A stretch of DNA of 9,738 nucleotides from Pseudonocardiales bacterium. Lineage in GTDB: Bacteria > Actinomycetota > Actinomycetes > Mycobacteriales > Jatrophihabitantaceae. The DNA lies in the NCBI GenBank assembly GCA_030840415.1, contig JAVEEO010000399.1:1-9738 (forward strand). Reading direction: 5' to 3'. Under the pieces are notes generated by a model. It searched no databases. It was not told the origin of the DNA and saw nothing but the letters and a program-made list of their open reading frames with translations. Positions 4,864 to 9,738 of this stretch are shown piece after piece. Position numbers and translations under genes: made by a program. The stretch's first letter is position 1, and each line of letters begins with the position of its first letter.

Positions 4864-5396
4864 AGGTTTCCGGATTCGACGCCGGGCTCCGGTCTTCCGG
4901 CGCGTCAACGGCCAGGGCGCTGCGGCGCCGGCTGTTCCGGCGTTCCGGCACTGCCGAGGAGTTCGCCCCGGACTTCGATATGGAACTGGAGCCGGATCCA
5001 TTCCGGTGGCAGACGGTGACGATCCTGGCCGGACCGCAGCAGGTCGCCCCAGACGGCCGGCTACCCGCGCCGCTGACCGAGCTGGCCGGGCTGATCGAGA
5101 CCCGGCTGGAGCCGGCTCCGGGTGGGCGCGGCACCCAGCTGTCCGCACGCACCCGGCCCGGCTCGCGGCCCGCCCCGGTCACGGCAGACTCCGCGCCGGG
5201 CAAGGACCCCACCGGCTGGAAGGGGGTGGACCCGGCGCGCCAGATCCGCATCGCGTTGCAGCATGCCCGGCAGCTGATCGAAGTCGGCGAGGTGCTCGCC
5301 GTGGAGCCGCAGCCGGCCGGCAAGCGCCGCCGACCGGCCCGCGGGCTGCTGGTAGACCTGATGACCGGTGACGCCGATCAGGAAGGCGTGGTGTGA
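4860..5396 (+). CDS. Conserved protein of unknown function, partner of zinc dehydrogenase
   Basis: The protein has 178 residues from ATG 4860, with AGGAG (4848-4852) seven bases upstream. The N-terminus (1-35) is basic and serine-rich. The central part has a strand-like TVTILAGPQQVAPDG (52-66), PLTELAGLIETRLEPAP (71-87) and GGRGTQL (88-94), resembling a strand pair of SRPBCC/START-like proteins. The C-terminal helix (124-145, ARQIRIALQHARQLIEVGEVL) looks like sequences I associate with proteins encoded just before zinc-dependent alcohol dehydrogenases in actinobacteria. That memory is not verified here. No catalytic motif, signal peptide or membrane segment is seen. The stop overlaps the dehydrogenase start as GTGA, so the two are probably made together and may act on the same substrate or interact. 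Confidence 0.75.
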   Translation: MKVSGFDAGLRSSGASTARALRRRLFRRSGTAEEFAPDFDMELEPDPFRWQTVTILAGPQQVAPDGRLPAPLTELAGLIETRLEPAPGGRGTQLSARTRPGSRPAPVTADSAPGKDPTGWKGVDPARQIRIALQHARQLIEVGEVLAVEPQPAGKRRRPARGLLVDLMTGDADQEGVV

Positions 5397-6568
5397 AGGC
5401 ACTGTGCTGGACCGGAGTTGACGAGCTGCGGGTCGAGACGGTTCCCGATCCGCGGTTGCTCAATGCCCACGATGCCATCGTCAAGGTGGGCTTCAGCTCG
5501 GCCTGTGGCTCGGATTTGCACGTGCTGAGCGGCTACCTACCCACAATGCGTCCCGGCGACGTGCTGGGCCACGAGTTCATGGGTGAGGTCGTCGAGGTCG
5601 GTTCGGCGGTCACCCGGCGCCGGGTCGGCGAGCGGGTGGTGGTCTGCTCGTTCATCAGCTGCGGGCACTGCTGGTTCTGCCGGAATCAGCTGTTTTCCTT
5701 GTGCGACAACGGCAATCCGAATCCGGCGGTGTCGGAGAGCCTCTGGGGGCACGCCCCCGGTGGCTGCTTCGGCTACTCCCACGCCCTGGGCGGCTTCGCC
5801 GGCAGCCATGCCGACTACATTCGGGTTCCCTATGCCGACCAGGGGATGTTCTCGATTCCGGACGAGGTGGACGACCTCACCGCACTGTTCGCCTCCGACG
5901 CCGCACCGACCGGCTGGATGGGCGCCGAGCTGGGCGGGGTCCGGCCCGGCGACGTGGTGGCGATCTGGGGCGCCGGCGCGGTCGGGCAGCTGGCCGCCCG
6001 GGCCGCGGCGTTGCTGGGCGCCGCCGAGGTGATCGTGATCGACGGCCTGCCCGAGCGGCTGGACCAGGCCGGCCGGCAGATCGGCGCGCAGCTTCTCGAC
6101 TACCGGTTCACCGACGTCACCGCCGAGCTGCAGGAGCGTACCGGCGGCCGCGGCCCCGACGTCTGCATCGAGGCGGTCGGCATGGTCGCGGGCCGGCCGT
6201 CATCGCTGTACGACTACGACCAGTTCAAGCAGCAGCGGCGGCCGGGCATCGACCGGCCACTGGCCCTGCGGGAGGCGATCTTCAACTGCCGCAAGGGTGG
6301 CAGTGTCTTCGTGCTCGGCGTCTTCGGCGGGGTGGTGGACAAGTTTCCGATGGGCGCGATCATGAACAAGGGCCTGACGCTGCGCAGTGCCCAGCAGCAC
6401 GGCCACCGTTACATCCCGATGCTGCTGGAACGGATGGCGCGCGGCGAGCTGCAGACCCGCCACCTGGCCACCCATGTGATGCCGCTGGCGATGGCTCCGC
6501 AGGGCTACGACCTGTTCAAGAACCGCAAGGACGGCTGCGTGCGGGCGGTGTTCCAGCCCGGTCAGTGA
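5393..6568 (+). CDS. Zinc-dependent alcohol dehydrogenase, formaldehyde dehydrogenase-like
   Basis: The enzyme has 391 residues, a medium-chain dehydrogenase/reductase that oxidises an alcohol or aldehyde adduct with NAD(P). Catalytic zinc residues are in place: C38 and D41 (SACGSDLH), then GHEF with H60 and E61. The structural zinc lobe is complete with C90, C93, C96 and C104. The Rossmann motif WGAGAVG gives G193, G195 and G198, and D217 (VIVIDG) at the end of the next strand favours NAD over NADP. The overall pattern (NPNP, HAPGGCFGYSH, GGRGPDVCIEAVG, REAIFNCRKGG, MNKGLTLR) matches the formaldehyde dehydrogenase-like subgroup, whose physiological substrates are mostly unknown. GTG 5393 overlaps the previous stop by 4 bp, with AGGAAGG at 5380-5386. 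Fewer insertions than true glutathione-independent enzymes make that exact activity unproven. Confidence 0.9.
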   Translation: MKALCWTGVDELRVETVPDPRLLNAHDAIVKVGFSSACGSDLHVLSGYLPTMRPGDVLGHEFMGEVVEVGSAVTRRRVGERVVVCSFISCGHCWFCRNQLFSLCDNGNPNPAVSESLWGHAPGGCFGYSHALGGFAGSHADYIRVPYADQGMFSIPDEVDDLTALFASDAAPTGWMGAELGGVRPGDVVAIWGAGAVGQLAARAAALLGAAEVIVIDGLPERLDQAGRQIGAQLLDYRFTDVTAELQERTGGRGPDVCIEAVGMVAGRPSSLYDYDQFKQQRRPGIDRPLALREAIFNCRKGGSVFVLGVFGGVVDKFPMGAIMNKGLTLRSAQQHGHRYIPMLLERMARGELQTRHLATHVMPLAMAPQGYDLFKNRKDGCVRAVFQPGQ

Positions 6569-6602
6569 CCTGCCCTTCAGTGACCTGCCCCTTCAGTGAC
6601 CT
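6562..6602 (+). repeat. Triple repeat TCAGTGACCT over the dehydrogenase stop codon
   Basis: The 10-mer TCAGTGACCT occurs at 6562-6571, 6577-6586 and 6593-6602, with the spacers rich in C. The first copy contains the TGA stop (6566-6568). The second copy puts another TGA in the same frame 15 bp later, a back-up stop. It is probably a small slippage duplication. Confidence 0.65.
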
Positions 6603-6605
6603 CGC

Positions 6606-6638
6606 GCCCGGCCGGGCACCTGCGCTCAGTCAGCGCAG
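6606..6638. terminator. Paired hairpins between convergent genes, likely bidirectional terminator
   Basis: GCCCGG/CCGGGC (6606-6617) is a perfect 12-bp palindrome. CTGCGCT (6620-6626) and AGCGCAG (6632-6638) form a perfect 7-bp stem with a five-base loop that includes the stop codon of the DUF11 gene. There is no T-run, as is common for actinobacterial terminators. The position between two 3' ends supports the call. Confidence 0.45.
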
Positions 6639-9600
6639 CGTGCCGTTGCGACGCCGGCCGTACCAGCACAGCAGCATGCCCCAGGCCAGCAACAGCACTG
6701 CCACCGCGGCCGGCTGGCCCAGCTCGCGGCCGGTCTGGGGCAGCACGTCCCCGCCGGAACCGGCCGCCGACCCGGGCGGCCGGGAGCCCGTCACGCTCAC
6801 GCTCAGCACCGCGGCGTTGCTGGTCACCGAGGCGGCCGAGCGCAGGCCACCGCCGCCGCTGACCGAGGCGACGTTGCGGATCACCGTGCCCGGCGCTGCC
6901 GACACCAGTGCCGTCAGGGTGATCGGCGGCGCGCTGCCCGGTGCGAGCCCGGCCGTCCGGACGCAGCGCAGCACCGTTGCCGCCCGGCTGCAGGACCAGC
7001 CGCTGCCCGAGGCCGCCGAGTAGCTCAGCCCGGCCGGCAGCGGGTCGGTGACGATCACCGGAGCCACCGTGGCGTTCGCGCCCTGGTTGCTGACCATCAG
7101 CCGGTAGCTGGCCGTCCCGTCGGTGTAGGAGAGCAGCGACTTGGCCAGCCGCAGGCTCACCGACGGCGTGACCGGCGAGGTGTCGGTGCCGGTCGCCGGC
7201 ACCGACCCCGGCCCGGTGACCGTGGCGGTGTTGGTCACCGCCGGATAGGCATTGGCCAGCACCGTGGCGGTCACCGTCAGGCTGGTCCGGGCCCCGACCG
7301 GCAGCGCACCGGCGTGCGTGCAGCTGAGCTGCCGGCCGTCGGCGGCACAGCTCCAGTCCGGCCCGGCCGTCGACCGGTAGCTCAGGCCGTCGGGCAGTAC
7401 GTCGGCCAGCTGGATCGGTCCGGGGCTCGGGGTCGGGCCGGTGTTGGTGACGGTGATCAGGTAGCTCGCCGGCTGCCCGACCACCAGTTTCCCCTGCCGT
7501 TGCTTGGTGATCGCCAGTTGGGCGGCGGGGTCGACCAGCAGCTCGTCGGTGGCGGCGGCGGTGCCGCTCAGCGCCGGATCCTCCGAGGCGGCGGTGGCGG
7601 CATTGGTCACGCCCGGGTAGGCCGGCGCCGCGACCGTGGTGGTCAGTACCAGCTCGGCGCTGTCGGTGCCGGCCGGAACCGGATCGCTCAGCGAGCAGCT
7701 GACCAGCCGGCCGGCATCGGGCGTGCAGGTCCAGCCGCTGCCGGTGCCCGAGACGAAGCCGAGTCCGGCCGGCAGCTGGTCGCTCAGCACGATCCGGTCG
7801 GCGCTGGACGGCCCGGCGTTGTGCACCCGCAGGGTGAAGTCGACCGGTTGCCCGACGATGCCGGTGCCGGTGTGCCGCATGCTCAGGCTGAGCCCGGCCA
7901 GCTTGCCAACCAGCATGCCGGCCGAGCCGGCGGCCGCGCTGCCGGGGGTCGGCGAAGCGGCGGTGGCCTGGTCGGTGGCGATGCCGGCCGGGGCCAGCGG
8001 GTCGAGCTGCACCTGCAGCTGCACCGGCGGGGCGGACGCGCCGGCGGCCAGCGACTGGTTCAGCACGCAGGTCACGCTCTGGTGCGCGGCCGCCGAGGGC
8101 GGTGCCGGTGCCGGGCCGGCGGCGCAGTCCCAGCCACCGCCGGCGGCCAGCAAGCTCTGGTAGGCCGGCAGCGTGTCGGTGACGGTGAGCGGCCCGGCGG
8201 CATCGCTGGGGCCGGTGTTGGTCACCGCCAACTGCCAGCCGGACGTCTCCCCCGCCTGGGTCTGCGGGGTGGCCGGCGCGATCGACAGCGCCAGGTCGGC
8301 CTGGGCCCGCACCGGTACCGCGACCGGCGGCGGGATCGTCCCGGTGCCGGCGGTGCCGGAGTCGACAACCGCGCCGGTGATCAGGGTCGCGGTACCGGCC
8401 GGCAGGCTCACCGGCGTCGAGGCCGACACTGTGGTGGTCAGCACCAGGTCCGGGGCGCTGCTGCCGGCGGCCAGCGCGCCGCGGCCGCACACCACCGCCT
8501 GCCCGGCCGCCGAGCAGGTCCAGCCGGTGCCGCGGTAGGACTGCCAGCTCAGGTAGGCCGGCAGCGTGAACGTGACGGTGACGGTGACCGCGTCGCTCGG
8601 TCCGGCGTTGGAGGCGATGAGCACGAAGCTGGCCGGAGTGCCGGCGAGAACCGGAGCCGGCGTGCTGAGGGTCGCGGTCAGGCTCAGTGCCGCGCTGGTC
8701 AGCACCGGTACCGGGTCGGTGCCGGAGTTGTCGGTGAGGTCGGGGTCGGCGGTGCCGCTGCTCACCGTCGCGGTGTTGTCGAGGGTGGCCGGGCCGACGT
8801 CCGGGTCGAGCCGCACCACGACGGCCAGTTGGCCGGCATCGGCTCCGCTGGCCAGGCCACCGGCCAGCAGGCAGCTGACCAGCCGGCCGGCACCGGCGTA
8901 GGAGCAGCTCCAGCCGGTGCCGGTCGCCGAGCTGAAGGTCAGGCCGGCCGGCAGCGCGTCCAGCACGGTGACCGGGCCGGCGACGTCGGACGGCCCGGAG
9001 TTGTGCACCGCCAGCACCAGGGTCACCGACCCCCCGGCGACCGGGCTGCCGGTGTGCGAGGTGGCGATCGAGAGGTCGGCGAGCTGGGACACCGAGGAGT
9101 CGTCGACGTCGCCGTTGTTGCCCGGTACCGGGTCCGGGGTGGCCGCCGACACCGTCGCGGTGTTCGAGGCCGGCCCGGCGAAGTCGGCGGCCAGCTTCAC
9201 CGTCAGCGTGACGGCCGAAGTGGCACCGGCGACCAGGGAACCGGTGAGGCCGCAGCTGACCCGCGACCCGACCGCCGAACAGGTCCACCCCGGGTCGGCC
9301 GAACTCGCCGAGTCATAGCTGAGCCCGGCCGGCAGGGTGTCGCTGACCACGACGCCGGTGGCGTCGGACTCCCCTGCGTTGCGCACCTGGATCCGGTACT
9401 CGGCGGGGCTGCCGGCCACGAACGGGTTGGTCAGGTGCACCGTCTGGATCACCAGGTCGGCCCGCAGCACCGGCGTGTCGGTCTGCACGTCGGCGTTGTT
9501 GGCGACGACCGGGTCGGCGGTCGGCGCCCCGGTGCTGGCGGTGTTGGTGATCGGCGCGGTCTGGGCCGAGTCGATCGCCACCGTCACCGAGACGGCGGCT

Positions 9601-9738
9601 GGCACCGCGCCGACACCGAGCGGGCCGGGCAGCGTGCAGTGCAGGGTGGCTCCGACCGCGCCGGCCGCGATCGGGGCACAACTCCAGCCGGCTCCGGACG
9701 CCGACACGAACCGGCTGCCGGCCGGCAGCGGATCGTCG
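6630..9738 (-). CDS. DUF11-repeat cell-wall surface protein with LPQTG anchor (5' end beyond window)
   Basis: The frame is open to the right edge, so the start and signal peptide lie outside; about 1035 residues are visible. Numbering from the Val at 9707, seven complete DUF11 modules start near residues 83, 210, 337, 470, 604, 728 and 849, after a partial one. Each follows the DUF11 pattern: ADLxI start, VxNxGPSDA, DxLPAGL, GxGWxC, then NTATV. The modules are Ig-like beta folds found in bacterial surface proteins. The end carries LPQTG (989-993, DNA 6729-6743), a hydrophobic helix (about 998-1014) and the tail RRRNGTLR, a sortase signal for covalent attachment to peptidoglycan. The protein is probably a rigid extracellular stalk or adhesin; the head domain, if any, is outside the window. 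There is no sortase gene nearby. Confidence 0.93.
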   Translation of the reverse strand, partial: DDPLPAGSRFVSASGAGWSCAPIAAGAVGATLHCTLPGPLGVGAVPAAVSVTVAIDSAQTAPITNTASTGAPTADPVVANNADVQTDTPVLRADLVIQTVHLTNPFVAGSPAEYRIQVRNAGESDATGVVVSDTLPAGLSYDSASSADPGWTCSAVGSRVSCGLTGSLVAGATSAVTLTVKLAADFAGPASNTATVSAATPDPVPGNNGDVDDSSVSQLADLSIATSHTGSPVAGGSVTLVLAVHNSGPSDVAGPVTVLDALPAGLTFSSATGTGWSCSYAGAGRLVSCLLAGGLASGADAGQLAVVVRLDPDVGPATLDNTATVSSGTADPDLTDNSGTDPVPVLTSAALSLTATLSTPAPVLAGTPASFVLIASNAGPSDAVTVTVTFTLPAYLSWQSYRGTGWTCSAAGQAVVCGRGALAAGSSAPDLVLTTTVSASTPVSLPAGTATLITGAVVDSGTAGTGTIPPPVAVPVRAQADLALSIAPATPQTQAGETSGWQLAVTNTGPSDAAGPLTVTDTLPAYQSLLAAGGGWDCAAGPAPAPPSAAAHQSVTCVLNQSLAAGASAPPVQLQVQLDPLAPAGIATDQATAASPTPGSAAAGSAGMLVGKLAGLSLSMRHTGTGIVGQPVDFTLRVHNAGPSSADRIVLSDQLPAGLGFVSGTGSGWTCTPDAGRLVSCSLSDPVPAGTDSAELVLTTTVAAPAYPGVTNAATAASEDPALSGTAAATDELLVDPAAQLAITKQRQGKLVVGQPASYLITVTNTGPTPSPGPIQLADVLPDGLSYRSTAGPDWSCAADGRQLSCTHAGALPVGARTSLTVTATVLANAYPAVTNTATVTGPGSVPATGTDTSPVTPSVSLRLAKSLLSYTDGTASYRLMVSNQGANATVAPVIVTDPLPAGLSYSAASGSGWSCSRAATVLRCVRTAGLAPGSAPPITLTALVSAAPGTVIRNVASVSGGGGLRSAASVTSNAAVLSVSVTGSRPPGSAAGSGGDVLPQTGRELGQPAAVAVLLLAWGMLLCWYGRRRNGTLR
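6729..6743 (-). other. Sortase recognition motif LPQTG
   Basis: Codons CTG CCC CAG ACC GGC on the - strand encode LPQTG, 32 residues before the C-terminus. A Gly/Ser/Pro-rich linker precedes it, and a membrane helix with an arginine cluster follows. This is a canonical cell-wall sorting signal, cleaved between Thr and Gly in known systems. Confidence 0.9.
6792..9461 (-). repeat. Seven DUF11 modules of about 120-134 residues
   Basis: Approximate module limits in DNA are 9461-9081, 9080-8700, 8699-8301, 8300-7899, 7898-7527, 7526-7164 and 7163-6792. The conserved Trp of the WxC motif recurs at residues 8, 141, 266, 396, 526, 659, 785 and 904. The modules are diverged at the protein level, so the array is old and not a recent tandem amplification. 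The module with W526 carries an extra Pro/Ala-rich insert (about 531-541) between its cysteines. Confidence 0.75.

Noticed and set aside
5701..7023. A 440-codon + strand ORF across the dehydrogenase end
   Set aside because: It is an out-of-frame reading of the dehydrogenase with Arg/Gly-rich composition that continues into antisense of the DUF11 gene. There is no ribosome site or recognisable motif.
6577..9288. A 903-codon ORF on the - strand in another frame of the DUF11 gene
   Set aside because: It is extremely rich in Arg, Gly and His with no domain, overlaps a clear repeat protein on the same strand, and is a by-product of strong G/C third-position bias.

Overview
The window is GC-rich (about 70% by eye), with strong G/C preference at third codon positions, many GTG starts, 4-bp stop/start overlaps and a promoter that appears to be leaderless. 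Together with a family-5 uracil-DNA glycosylase of mycobacterial UdgB type and a sortase-anchored DUF11 surface protein, this points to a high-GC Gram-positive actinobacterium. The genus cannot be fixed from the sequence. It looks like ordinary chromosome: I see no integrase, transposase, CRISPR array, tRNA or rRNA.

Left part (about 1-2530): a membrane protein with a degenerate GGDEF-like domain (148-1137, +) converges on an XRE-type regulator (1150-1809, -), 12 bp apart. A 446-bp region (1810-2255) then separates that regulator from a second, 90-residue XRE/Cro-like protein on the + strand (2256-2528). The two helix-turn-helix genes diverge, a layout reminiscent of cI/cro switches. The space between them holds a TTGACA palindrome usable as a -35 on both strands, and a run of perfect stem-loops leading up to the Shine-Dalgarno of the small regulator. 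The loop of the longest hairpin is complementary to that Shine-Dalgarno over seven bases. This structured leader is the most unusual thing in the window.

Middle part (2595-5396): on the - strand, udgB (DNA repair) and a YihY/BrkB-type membrane protein overlap by 4 bp and form one transcription unit. Its promoter places the -10 box so that transcription would begin at or next to the ATG. Diverging from it on the + strand is a likely three-gene unit: an unrecognised 58-residue ORF, a 178-residue protein of unknown function that I believe regularly accompanies such dehydrogenases, and a zinc-dependent alcohol/formaldehyde dehydrogenase-like enzyme (5393-6568). They are chained by ATGA and GTGA overlaps. 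A TTGACA-type promoter lies 25-60 bp upstream of the first ORF.

Right part (6569-9738): a short convergent gap with hairpins and a tandem repeat is followed by a large - strand gene that runs off the right edge. It encodes at least seven complete DUF11 modules, each with a WxC...C cysteine pair, ending in LPQTG, a hydrophobic helix and a basic tail. It is a sortase-anchored cell-wall protein.

Gene starts, promoters and RNA structures were read by eye. Family assignments rest on remembered motifs, with no database search.
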